DNA of 64,000 bases from Sclerodactyla briareus (lineage: Eukaryota > Echinodermata > Holothuroidea > Dendrochirotida > Sclerodactylidae): contig JAODTK010004254.1 in assembly GCA_026419785.1 (NCBI GenBank), positions 102,022 through 166,021 on the forward strand, written 5' to 3'. The translations under genes were made by a program, and so were the position numbers. Positions 1-13,500 of this stretch are shown here, piece by piece. The first letter of the stretch is position 1, and each line of letters begins with the position of its first letter. Under the pieces are notes generated by a model, which searched no databases, had not been told where the DNA came from, and saw only the letters and a program-made list of their open reading frames with translations.

Positions 1-477
1 TGATTGCCCAACCAAGCCATCAAATGGAACATAATCCTCCGGGGGGTCAACATACAGTCATTGTTAACATCAATGGAAATCATGCTGTCAAAGAATCAAT
101 GTCCACAACAAGAAAGAAGGTTAGGTGAAGACAATAACTGGGGTTCCCTTCATAGTAACAACACAGAGCTCTAAACACAGACAAGAGCTCGTTAATGGAC
201 GGTCCACGGCTCACTGTACTGATATCACAGAATGGGTTCTTGCAATATTCTGTCTGACACATTCAGCCAGGCATATCAAGGAATTACACCATCCTGGCCC
301 GAGTGAAATTCATTATATAACCTACCTGCCTTATCTAACAGCCGTAAAATTAACCATCCCCAATCATTCGTCACATTCCCTCCCGAATGCTGGAAGGGTC
401 AGTATAACAGTTTCAATGTCAGCAAACCAACACTAACTGGATACTAAACAAAAATCTGTCTACAGTATTCAGGAGAT
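1..477. other. No gene recognised
   Basis: Non-coding sequence of ordinary composition, presumably the next intron of the kinesin gene. The open frame at 125-436 (+) shows no recognisable motif or splice signals. Confidence 0.5.
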
Positions 478-795
478 GCGATAAGCTCAGTCAGTAGAGC
501 TTCAGACCGTTATCGTAAGATTGTGAGTTTGAACCCCAGACCGATGCATCCTTTTCCAGGTGTCCTTGGGCAAGAGGCACTCCATTTTCCATGGCTCTCT
601 CCACCCATGTTCTAATTGGGGACCTGTGAGGAACTTGAGTACAACCGGCGCTGTGTTGAGGTGCTGCCACATACTCTCCCGGGTTGTCGGAGTGCGTACC
701 ACTATCTATGATCAGGGTAATACCAGTAGAGCGCTGTGAGCCTTCTGGTGGGAAAGGCGCTATTAATCAACTGCGATATTATAGATTATATTATT
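478..795 (+). mobile_element. tRNA-derived SINE
   Basis: The head carries an A box (taagctcagtcagtagagc) and a B box (gagtttgaacccc) spaced as in a tRNA. A body follows with the 'ccttgggcaag' module, then a tail with agcgctgtgagcc, aaggcgctatta and an AT-rich end. The tail matches 12855-12985 closely, so both belong to one family. The strand is given by the box order. Confidence 0.75.
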
Positions 796-1340
796 TAAAA
801 GCACAACTCCAGAACCACCTCGAAGGAGCATAAAACCAGAAGCTTTGACATGCCGATTCCCCTTTTGCCACTGTGCAATGCCCACAGATCCATTTCTTAG
901 CAGAAGAGTGGCAGAGCGGTATCAGTGACGCTTTGCAAGTGAACATTTCACAGTTTTTCGCTTTCCAGCAAACCCTTGGAATATTTTTCCCCAAGTAGCC
1001 ATACATTCATTGCAATGGCAAGTTGTTAATCTTCACTTAATGGTTTTGCTGTAATGCAGAGGACTTGTCACTTTTTGGATATTTTCAACCAGTCTTGTCT
1101 GTCGCTGTTGTAACACTGTGGGCAAGGATCTAATGGCTCTCCGGGTTCAGAAAAAAGTGCTCAGGTTTCCATATTGTTACCACCGATCCTGATATCATCT
1201 AAGCACTAGTCAAAATACAAGGCCGTGGTTATCGCTGGTGCTTCATCCATGATCAATACTGCCAGGGATCCTTTATGAGCCTTAATTGGCTTCCTGAACC
1301 CAGAGAAAAAAAATTAATTCCACGGTGTTGTTAGTTTCCT
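790..1340 (-). other. Possible decayed coding remnant with a SWIM-like Cys/His cluster
   Basis: On the minus strand, 791-1006 is open and contains WICGHCT, VAKGES and AC. These resemble the HCTCxAGxGExCSH zinc cluster of SWIM-domain YqaJ-type proteins, with bases missing. Farther upstream on the same strand, AHKGSLAVLIMDEA and PCPQCYNSDRQDW are also open. No exon boundaries are clear. The resemblance is weak and was judged by eye; unrelated chance reading frames are possible. Confidence 0.25.
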
Positions 1341-1468
1341 TCACCATGTTCAACATCACATGTACCATGCGTTATACCGCGCATTCATATATAAGAACTA
1401 CAGACGAATCCACTTCTACAGACAAGAAATAGAGATTATGAAACATAATTGAATTTTTTTTTTCCAAC

Positions 1469-1555
1469 CTTTGCAGACGAATATCTTCTGTTTTCCTTCG
1501 AGTTTTTCCTTTTCCGCCCTGTTTCATTTGCTTCAGCTATCAACTTCTCCGATTC
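1469..1555 (-). CDS. unc-104/KIF1-like: Kinesin-3 exon: start of coiled coil 1
   Basis: Bounded by the acceptor ttcttcatttaag and a GTTGGA donor. It begins in phase 0 with ESEKLIAE-x-NET and, after small shifts, ends KTEDIRLQR with a split Arg codon. This is the helical segment 'SEKLIAELNETWEEKL.RTE.IR.QR' that opens coiled coil 1 of unc-104/KIF1 proteins and takes part in dimerisation and autoinhibition. The 87-nt length is one base more than expected for the family pattern. The following exons of the gene lie to the left of the window or were not recognised below 1469. Confidence 0.72.
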
Positions 1556-4500
1556 CTTAAATGAAGAAGAATGAATGACGCGTTGGAAAAAATTTAAGTG
1601 TTACAATCAAATCTGATATTTCATGATGATAATAAATTGTGTAATCCACCATAGTAACTGACCTTAGAGTCTATTCACATAAAGCACTCATCTTAGAAGG
1701 TGATGTCATTCTCAGTGTGATCATGTTTTTGAAGTGTTGCTACTAATGTTGATGTCGTCAAATATCTGGGTGTTATCTTCTACGACGATCATGATTTGCA
1801 TATCAACCATGTAAACTTAACTGAAATCTAGTAGAACACTATCTATAGATAGTGGTGCCATTGCTTGCGTGACTAAACCGTGTGAGGTTGCTTCACTGAT
1901 ATTCTGATAACGGACACTTAAAATTGTGGATTAGTTCTATGATTAATACTTACATATCACCATAGTAACTAACCTTGAGCCTATCAAGAGCACTCTCTTT
2001 AGATGGCGACGTCATCTTCTGGGCGATGGTGTTGTTCAGTGTGGCATTACTGATGTCGATTCCCTCCTGTTGAGAATCTCCCGCAGACTGTGGGGTACTC
2101 CTCCTTGATTCCGGACTCAGCTTAGCATTAGGATCCTCATTAACGATGGCCTTACACACAATGCTCTATGCCTGTCAGCATACCTGGGTTAAGTGACAAC
2201 ATGGGCCTGGTGTAAATTATCATCCAAATGTTTACATAAATCAACAGATAAAGGTAGGTCTGCAACCTGAACAAAAAGTTTCAAGTGCTTATAGGACAAT
2301 CCAGTCAACAGGAAAAACATTCTATGTTACCAATTAAACCTTCATAGAACACTGTTTAAAACGCACCAGAGTTCAGTCATTTCAAAATGGAGGGGACGAC
2401 GTGAACTGGATACTCTCTTATAAGTGGAGCGACAGCCATTGGTTGGCGCATATCGTACAGAAGAAATTTTGGCTTGTTATACCACTGAGATCACTGGAAA
2501 CGGCACTTGCCGGGCTAATTGCAATACGGGTCTGGTGTGCAATTTAAGTGAAAGGAAAATGTTAAAACGCCTCTACGGCGGGATTCTACGGCTTTATATT
2601 TTTGTTAAAGAATATTCATCAAGTGGTTACAAACGACTACATACCAATAAACCACTGCAAGTTGTACAATTCGGGTAAAGCTAGTTAGGACTATGTACCT
2701 ACCCCATCTTTAGCCCATCAATATCTGGAGAGCGGAGCTACAATAATTGAACTAATGTACACACTCGTTGTGAAATGTGGGGGATGATTTTGCTGGTTAT
2801 CAAAATGGAGTCCAACCATTCTTGGAACAGATTATTGAGAAATTTTAGAGAGGTAGGGTCACTCTAGGTTGCAGGAAACGGTACTTGCGGTACCTGAAAG
2901 TTAATGTACATTAACATATTTAGAAACTACCATTTTTCACATTTTGGGGGCCATTAGATGAAAAAGTGGGCACTCCAGTAAATTAATTTCTTTAGTAACT
3001 TCCGCTTCGGCTTTTCACATGCTCTGATTCCCCAATTCTTCGCCGGAAATATGGTATTTTGCCTACTCGGTTCTCCAGTCGATCTAAACTTCATTATGCA
3101 CTGCTTCGATGTCTTGGTGATGGTTTTGTCCCTAACTTGCTTTATATGCCCTGAACTGTAGTGGGCAGGAACTTTGACCCAATCTCAAGAACTATTTACC
3201 CTTTTTGAAAAAGATACTTCAAGGTTGTGTTAAAGGTTTACAGAATAGCAAGTATGCGGTGTACCAGCTATGGCGGAATGTAAGGTCAGTGTGATGCTAC
3301 AACCAGACAAAAAACTTGTTGGAGTCAAGCATATCGTAACAGGATTATGAGTTGTCATACAATCATGGGCATCGTGCCTGTGAAAAGAAAAAAATTGAAT
3401 TCAAATAGAGCCAAGCGTTGTTAGGGTACTTGACTATATGAACGCGCTTTATGCGAATGCCTTATCTGCATGGCAGGCGAGTTTGTAGAGGAGTATTATA
3501 ATGTTTCTTAGGGGGGGGGGGGGTGGGGGTTATTTATAAAGTGATTGGACCATCTGAGGTCATGACTGCTATGGATTTTGGGGTGATTTGAAGGACCCAG
3601 TATTCTTCAAAATTTGTACTTTGATTGGTCAAACTTTTAGGCAGTTTGACTTGTCAAATAAAATAATGAATTGGACAAACTAACTAAGGCTCGCAATTGT
3701 CCGGGCGCTAGATGGGGCGCAATTGATAGATTGGGCGGATGCAAACTGTTATTGTAGGGTTCAACTCAATTCTCCAGTTGAGATGTCGGAAATTAAATAG
3801 CTAATTAGGTTTGTTGAAAAGTAAGTAAAATGCTGGTCAGATGGAGTCGGGGGTATAAACTAAAGGTAAATTGTTTGAATATAATACGATCAATCCCAAA
3901 ATCATATGTTTTGATTGAGCCGTTATCAATTGATTTCTTTTAGTTTGGAAGCATACATATGTATGTTCTACAGGAAACAGTTTGAATGAAAGAATCATGC
4001 TCCTACTTGGCGATTCAATCGTGGAAAAACATAACCTGCACAGACATTCTTTGCTAATTGCAACACAGGCGACCAGAGAAAATTCCAAGCAGTCAAACGG
4101 TACAGGTGAATTGGAAGTGCCATGACCTGAATGAAGGTCAGCGTGAGAGTGGGGGTGACTCGTCTCTGGGCAAAAAATTTCTCTGGACCAGCAAAACTCT
4201 GTCGAAGGTAGTCAATTCAGTGTTAGTTGAATGGGCCGGCTAAGTGTGCCGATCCCTTGCAATTGCAACGTGCAATGCCATGAACAGTATTTCAGGGCCA
4301 TGTAGATATATCTGCGATGCCATGCCCCCATTTCTATTTGAGGTTAAGTGAAGGGATTAATTTCGTAAGTCTGAAACGATGTAAATATGTGGACCCAAGC
4401 CATAGGTACAAAAATTTATGTTGATGAAAACAAAAATTTGAAAACTAATGCATTCCCAAGTAAATCGTGTGGCCAAATTTTCGCACTCATCTTGGGCATT

Positions 4501-7500
4501 CAATGATAAAATTGGGCACTTAGGGTCTCAGCACATCGTTTTGCTGTTGCTTTGTTACTTCAATGTCCGTGCTCAAATGGACACATCACAAAAAACTTGG
4601 AAAAGCAGGGATTTCATTATCCCACACGTCAAAAAATGGGCAAGCAAAATTAACATCAGCTGGGATGAGAATGGTTATAGTTAGTATGTTTTTTTGAGAC
4701 TACTCACTATGCTCTACACAGGGTACATAGTGCCACTTCAAGCAGCAAGATGAGGCGGCAATGTACCGATGTATTTTCTAGTCATCACTGCTCATCCATA
4801 AGAGCAACTATTGAACACTACCCCAGACTAATGATCCTTCCATAATACGTAACCATGAATGGGATAGACTGTTTGGACTATTCAGATCAGCTCAACACAA
4901 GGTTACAAAGGGCACAGCTAGTGGCAGATTGGTAAATTGTTGTTTATCTTTGCCCCAGTCACATTATAACATTCTACAATTTTGATCTTTGTGTTTGGAC
5001 CATTAGCCACTGTTGAACTGACTGAGGGTAGGGCAACTACTATCATGGTTTGAGAAGAAATTCGGACGTGCTGCAGAAATGAGAGTGCACATACAGGCTC
5101 TTCAACAAGGGAACAATCCCCATATCTTTTCTAATTGTTATACTTGCGAGAAGAGGATTCAAACTATTCAAGGCCCAGCAAGATGCAGACCTGGATACTG
5201 CATGTTTTGTCAGCTGAGACTATCGATTCATGATCAATTCTATGATTGGAGGAGGGAGGGTCATTGACAACAACACCTTTGATAGTGATGTTGACTCACC
5301 GCAGAGTATGAGTGTTTCTCATAGTTGAAGCAGCGGGGAATGAGGGCGGCACCCATCGCGGTTGGAGTTTCCTCCAGTTCTCTCGGAGGAGCCAGGTGAG
5401 GACAGAGTCTCGATATGGAATGAAATCATTATTCTTCTCCTCTTGTTACTTGACGGTAGACATGACCAGGAATTTAAAATAGTTTTCATATCAAATCTCT
5501 TCAGCACAACAAAACAAACTGTGGAACTGATGATTCATGTTGCATCACGGTATTAGGAAAGGAAAATTCTCAGATTGGTTTCAGTAGAATTGTATGCTCT
5601 TTTTATTTACTCATCATTATTAAACAATAGCACTACTCCAAACTGTTCATTCCATGCAGGGGAAAAGCCAAATTGGTCATGGGATATTAATTATAAGTGT
5701 TGAATCTGCGAGAAACAAAAAATATTATTTATTTCAAATCTTAATTAAGGACGACAGCTACATAGAAAACTTCACAATGAATTAATGAATTGAATAATTG
5801 CCGCATGATGAAATGAAGTTGAGCAATTTATGCATGTAAAAACATAAAACAAATGCAAAATGTGCTACGTGTTCTCACAACAGTGGAAACATTCAAAATC
5901 AGGGGAAAAGTCCCACCGGATCAGGCTATTATTATTACACTTCAACAATATATCATGCCAACTATTTGAAAATATGACGCAGTTTTAGGCAGACATGTAG
6001 ACCTACGGAACAGGTTGAAAGGAAGGAAAGTTGCATGTTGTATGGGACAACGACATGCCTTATTTTTTGCAGCAACCAAACTGAATGTCAGTATAAATTC
6101 CCCATTCGGCCATTCCTATTGGTCATTTAGTTGCGGGGATTCGCACGCGACACGCACAATTGAATGTACCCGGAAAAATTCAAACTTTACAGCGATCCCC
6201 ACAAAAAATGATCCACCTTATCGGAAAACCAAGGTCTGTGTCGTTGATGGACGCGCATTCGTGTGCCTAGTAAGAGCAGCTTCATTCAATGGTTTAAATA
6301 GGCAGCCAGTATTTATGGTTGCAGTATTTTTTGTTTTATGAGTATGATTCGATATCAGTCAAAGTCATTTGAGTTTACCGCAAGCCCCTGACGCAGACAA
6401 ACGCTGCACAAACAGTGTGCAGAACAATCTTTTGAATTTGTAATGATGAATTATTATGACACTAGAATAATGGGGCTATGGGGAGGAAAATCTCATCTGT
6501 ACTCCGAGTTATGCTTAAAGGCAAAGTCCAGCCAAATTAATACTCCTCTTGGTGTTATAATATTGAAGAGAATAAAAAATCATCAAATATCACTTTGTTC
6601 CAGGTTTATAGCATGTTCGGTTGCGGTTTGGTGATTTGGGCAAAAACTGGAACATTTTTATGATGTCATATCTGCCAATTATGAAGGAAAAGTTGAGACA
6701 ATAGTCTTAACCTTTTTCTTCAACATTGTAGATATTCATAGAGATGTTGCCAATTGCAAAATGCAAAATAGAAGTGATGAATTAATAACTTAAAAAATTT
6801 GTAACTTAATAACCGAACATGGCGATGAACATGAACACGAAAGTTTGATTGGCATGTTTTTACAATGCACAATCATATGACATTGAAATAGTGTTGGATG
6901 TGGACTTGCCCGTTAACTGTAGAATATGTACTTGCACCCGTGAACGGCATAACAAAAACCTAGTGCAGGGAGCTAAGCAACGGCGATTAAAGCAAGTTAC
7001 CACCAAACCTTTCCTCCATATCACTTCATAGAAACCCTGAAAAATTTTAGGACGACACCATAAATTGCCGATGCAACAGGCAATTAGCGTTCCCCATTAT
7101 GACACGGAGTGTAAAACATAGGGAGGCATACTGGGCCGTAAGTAATATTGATTAATCAGACCAGCCATACGGTGATGACTCATCAATCAATCGTTAGTGC
7201 CAAAACACAGTAATTGCATGGGCTATATAAATACCTAAACTTGGAAATGATGTGAATGTAATCAATCTTGTGATTTATTGAGGGCTTGTGTCTCAAGAGT
7301 CAATCTCAGACACTATCTTGTGTCAAGATTGTCGACATTGGTTCCGTTGGGTTAACACACATAATTGCAAGACGGGGGGTTGCTCATCTGTGTGTGATAT
7401 ATGTAGCTACTTTTAGTAAAATAAATAAATATGTAAAGTATGATAATATTTCACCCTTCAAAACCCATCACTATATAATTATGTGGAAATTAATGGTTCA

Positions 7501-10500
7501 GTATGCGGAAATCTTTCTTGTTTTGGAGAGAAAGGTTAACTGCCCGATAATGGTAACTTTCCCAATATTTTAACGAGACACATTACTTTGGTAGTCATCA
7601 AAGGAACATTGTTTATAGTGTGGTGCTATTGTTAAATCTAGTATAGGAAGTGAAGAGCCTCTACGGGGAGTCAATAAGTTCATGTATCAGTATTGGCTTC
7701 ACTTCAAAATTGACCATGTCAGCCTTTATAAATACCATATCACAAATACAGTTGCCACATTGCATCATGGGTATGTATGTTCTGATGACGGAACTCTCAT
7801 GGGCTCACTATGTGGTACTTATATTTTCTTTTTGGAACATCCCATGGACTTTTGAGAATTTACAGAGAGCAAGATCTTTATATGCTACAACAACTTATGT
7901 CAATTTTTTTGCAAGACACATATTCTGTGATGAAGCTTTGGCAAAAACGTTGTTCCGGCTGTACAAATTTCACATTGACTTTTTTTGTAGCAGCCAGCAT
8001 TGCATGATTCTGTTGCTCACGTAACCTCCCAGACACAGTTACATGAACGTGATGTTGTGACAGTACAATTCAGGTGAGCTGTCATGTGGCACAAAGTCAC
8101 TCTCAAGCTCATCCGAGATTTAGCTAGGGCAGACAAAGTGCCAAGTTTCAAATCTTTTGGCGGCGGACGTGATTGCGGCAGCGGACGCAGACCGAGGACG
8201 TCGCGGCGAACGCAGGCGCGCCGGTTACGGCGAAGGCAAAAAATATTCCCTGAAGTGGGGATATATCATTACCAAATCAACTATTGAATTAAGAAGCATT
8301 TTGACTGATCGCCCAAATTAGCTTTAGTGACCAAAATGGACCTTACAAGACCACTGAACCCAATTCCTCACACATTGTATCAGCATTTGCCATGATGATC
8401 CTGACCCGCAGATCATCATCATAATTACTGGTATGAACTCTCAATATCCCCCCCCCATCCCCTCCCGGGCATGGGCCACCCCAGCCTTGCAGCCCCAGTA
8501 TTGGCAGCTTCTGGATACTACCCCTGCTTATACCAATTGTTTGTTCATGTTAAGGGACTTTCGCTCATACTAAATTGCCTCTATAACTTGAATGTATACA
8601 TACACTTCAACTTCTCTTCTCTGCTCATCCACAATGGTGATTTTCAGACGCCATGGGACTATTTTCAATATATTTTTTTCCAGGAACTGTTCAAAGCACA
8701 TTGTTGCTTCGATGAGCCAAGAGCCATAGACCTTTACTTTACATTAACCCCTGCTCCATGACACAACCTTTTATAACCCTACTTAGTTTACACCAATATA
8801 ACCTTCCCTCTGGAATCAATTGACTCCAGATTTTTTAATGTCACATCTCAGAGGTATGATATCTTGCCTTGCTAGATGAGGACGACCATTAAATGTCAGA
8901 GTGCAGAGTGCTCAGATAGACCATCACTAAAACAGAATTCCCCTCCCTGAATGAGTGGGCAGACCCAAGTAATTAATTAATCTTGTTAGCTCAAGATAGA
9001 CCTATATACAAGGACTTGATAGGGTGAGGGACGTGAAAGGCTTTCACACAACCCCCAGTCAATGGAGAATTCATAGCCTTACCCAGCTTATCCTAATTTA
9101 GATTTATCTTAATAGCGTTTATATGTGCATGTTGGCATGCCAGGAGGGCTTGCATGCAGGGAGGCATAGTAAACCATAGGGGGATCGTTCCCCCTCCAAA
9201 AAAATTGTAGGCGGGGCCTAAATAACATCCAGGCCCCCCACTTTGTCAAGCCAGGAAACCCCTATTTCATTTCTCACTGTATGATTAACTTCATTCATGA
9301 TTCATCTATCTCCGCATTCCTTATTGCACAAACGTTGAGGTCAAATCTGACCCTCCGCAGAAATTAATATCTGTGGATACACTTCACTTCAACAGTAAGG
9401 TACACCTGCCATCGTGGACGAAACTGATGGAACACTCATTGATAACTCGTCTGCGCAATATGGATAAACAGCTCCAAACTGCTACCAACCACTTGTATAA
9501 GCCCCCACCCCCCCCCCCCTCCCTTTCCCTCCCCCAACTGTTCTAAGATTGGTTGTGCATACAGGGAACTCCTGAGCCAGGTGTTAGAGACTCCACCGTG
9601 GATGTCAAAAATAAGTTTCTTTCGCCCATACAAAACTAGTCTTCAATGATTTGGGCATCCCCCCCCCCCCCCAATTACTGCTGGGAAGACGGAGGGCCCT
9701 ACCCCCCTCCTCAATATTAAAAACCCTCTTATCGTCTCCCAATTCTCTATCACTTCCGGGGAGATGTCCCCCCGCTCTCACGATTCTTGTTTGCAAATCG
9801 CCCTCATGATGACACGACCCACGAGAGCTTTAATACTTCTCCCAATGGGACCTCCTCATACAACTGCAAATTACAGAGCCCTAGGGGAATGGAGTAGCCT
9901 GTGGCTATTAAATTTCCAAAAAACTATGCACTGTATGTTAATCATGACTCATCTTACATAGAGGGCCGCTGTTCCCGGATCATGTGCGCGGGCAGGTGTA
10001 ATTACTACAACATATGTATCGTCAATAGTGAGAGCTGTACTGATGGCAGTCAGCCTCCTCACAAAGCAATGGTCCGGAGGTGCAAAGATGGTTCCCTTCA
10101 CAGTCTGTGGCAAATCTGGGCCACCTGGGTTACTCACACCTGGACTCCATTCTACGTGTCCTATCTGCCTCCCTCCTGCCTCCCTTTTGCTTCCCCTCTC
10201 CTCGCCTCCCCCCCTACCCTGCTTCCTCCTCTTCCTCGCTCTGAAAAAGATGGCAATACTGGCATAGGTGACTGTCCCTCCACACACCCAAATTATAATG
10301 GAAGCTATGCTTGGAATCTCATTTCAAGCAATTTGAGTGTGGTTTGGGTTTTTACAAGTTTGTTTTTTTTTTTTTCCATATCAAAAGAAAAAGAGTGCAT
10401 AGTTTTATGCTGCTCACCCCTGGCCGGTGGCCAAGGTTCTCAACGTAATCCTTCTCCCCCCCCCAAAAAAAACTCTTCCGGTACCTTCCTGCACCCCATC

Positions 10501-13500
10501 TCAGCAATATTAATTTGGCTGTGGAAAAACTATGGTGTAGTAGAGTTGCACAACAAATTGTTAGGGAAATTGTACATTAATTGTAACATAAAAGGCTAAT
10601 TTGCATAATTTATGTTAATTTCACACTTGAATTGATTTGCATTGAAATTGGTACATATATTGGACATTGGAAGCTGAAATGTTGAGGTCCTTTCAAGGTC
10701 ATCAGAGGATGAAATCATTGAATATTCCGTGCACATCTAACAATTATGATTGCGATGTTTCAGCAATGGATGCTTTTTCAACACATAATTACCCCGAATA
10801 TATCCTTCAGACCAGAGACAATTTCCCTCAATTAAATTGGCTCTGTATAAGATACAGATGGCATTGTAAATTTATGATGTAGTTAGACCAAATAATTAAA
10901 TGTCAGCGACCAGGCGGGTGGAATACATCATAGTCTTCATCAATTACGCGACAAGCACAACAGATCGACAAATCTGCTTCAGTAGAAGGCCGGGAAATTG
11001 CCGTACTTTGAGCTTTGTCAGGCCTCGGTGGCCTGATAATTAAAGTGTATACAATGGTCTATATTTCAAGTGGAAATTTCACATCCGTTACATAACCCAC
11101 CTCCAAGTTGAAGTCATTTGAAGTAGTCAATGGCTCTGTTTTTGATAGTTTGCTTACTACATATACCAACAACAGTGCTAATAAAATGGTAGGCAGCCAC
11201 AGTTAAGTGGATATGCCGTTTAGCAATAGATTTAATTTAATTGTCAAGTAAACTGGGTTGGTGGAGAATACTTGCCAAAGCTGTATGAGCTAACACCTAA
11301 ACGTTGAAGTGTCAGGTGTGTGGAGTATTAGCAGGTTGTGCTATTACAATATCTTTACAATGAGCCATGGTTGTGGGTATACATGCTCACCACTAAACAG
11401 CACAGGGATATAGACAGATTCTCCCTCATAGCTTTATCATTACAGCCTATTTTCAAACTGTCCCCAATCTTTGAATACCGCAACAATTCAACCCATCTTT
11501 TGGGAGTATTGTTATTCAGTATTTTATGTGTTTTGTGCAGGTAAGATATGTAATGTCAGAAACAATTGAAAGATTGTTCTGCACACTGTTGGTGCAACGT
11601 TGAACTGCCAGGTACCCCTATTGACCTATAACTGTAGCAGTAACCAGAAAGGCCAAAAGGCTTAGTTAATTCCTTGACTCTTTCTGGACAACCTATAGCA
11701 AGACACTAAGGACAACGCAGCGCGCACGATCGCATCAGCTCGTTATGGGAACCATAACGTCTGACAAAAGTTCCCATTTTCCCAACCCCAATAGGGCTGT
11801 CTACACTCTTGATAAGGAAAGATGACACAGGAAACTTCAAAGTCTCCGACCCTGACCTTGGTGACCCAATGAAACGCGGTCCTGACCCCAAAACAATAGG
11901 GTCCATTACTCATCATGGGGAACTCACACACAAGCCTGAGCTTCATACACCAGGTGGGGTCAAAGTTTTTGTTTACAAGTCAAAATTGGCCTCCACAATA
12001 TGGATCTTTTCACAAAGTTATATTTTGACCCAAACCACCTTGACCTGGCCAAAAACAATAGGGTTCCTGTACTCCCCATAAGAAAGCTACACATGAAAAA
12101 TCAACCTGATCAGACCAAACCATTTGCGACTTATCGTGTTTACAAAGGTTTTTCAGACTTTGACTTGATTGACCTCAGATGACCTCTGACTGAACCCAAA
12201 ACAAAGGGTATGTACTCACATGGGGCTTACACATGCCAAGTATGAGCTTCATCCATCCAGGTGGGGTCAGTTATCGTGTTATCAAGCCAAAATTGGCCCC
12301 AATATTGACTGTTAAAAAATTTTCATTTTTGACCAAAATTCACCCCGACCTGAACAAAAAACAATAGGTCCTGTAATCACCATGAGAAAGCTATACCAAA
12401 TTTCAATTGATCAGACCAATATTCTGGGATTTAGAGTGTTCACAAGGTGTCCATAACTTTGACCCATTTGTTGACTTGACTGACCCAAAACAAGGGTTCA
12501 TGTACTCACATGGAGACGTAAAACACATTGGCCCCAAGTATGAGCTTATCCATCCAGGCTGGGGCGACCGCGTATCGTGTTTACAAGCAAGCGCGTACCT
12601 ACACACATAACTACATAAATACATATATATTCTACTATAATACATACATAACTGTGTACCTACAGTACATAAAAATACAAATACATACATACATACCACA
12701 ATTTCAGGACTTCGTCAAGGAATCGAATATAGGCCTCATTCAGTATAAGCTAGCGTCTGCCAGTTCAAGTTCTTTTACCACAGACCAAACTTAATGAATG
12801 CCTGTGCTTGCCAACCCCGCTCACCAATGGCGGGACCGTGGGTATCAGAACACAACTGCGTGATAGCTTGCCGCTATATACTCTACGGGATTGTCGGAGT
12901 GGTCGATGGATCGGGGTGATGTTTTGTAAGAGCACTTAGAGCACTTCGGTGGTAAAGCGCGATATAAGATTGGACATTGGACATTATTTTCATATTTATT
13001 GAATATGTTAGCTAACATTGTGAACAATGACACATGTAGGTTCACGATTCACCAACTACACACACACAGTGAATGCAATAAATAGCAATGCATTGGAAAA
13101 TATGGATAACAGATTAACGTACAACAAAAAGCTAAGTATGGTGCACTCCATAATACGAAAACTATCTTTATTGGAAACCAGAAGTTCATTTAAGATCCAT
13201 TTCGAGGTCACATAGTAGCACATATGATATATAATTCTTTTTATTATTATTTCACAATCATATTCTTTTTTCGACAGTGTTATTTTTTTCTTCCTATAAT
13301 TAAATACAACTACTTCCTTCCTCGGAAAGGGACTCAATGTTGCTATGAAAATGTAATGCCACCCCGGAACCGCCCCTCTCTCTCACCCCCCTCCCACCTC
13401 GCTCTATCTCTCCAGGGGTCTATCCAAGATAACAGGCTACATCAAGGTAATTGTGCAATACCTGTTAAAGTTTTGGGTGGTCCGAAACGTAAGATCAATG

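Noticed and set aside
8155-8245. CpG island promoter
   Set aside because: Only about 90 bp long, inside an intron and not followed by a recognisable first exon.
9901-10599. 232-codon open frame on the plus strand
   Set aside because: It crosses pyrimidine tracts, a T run and a C run and shows no domain or splice context; probably chance.
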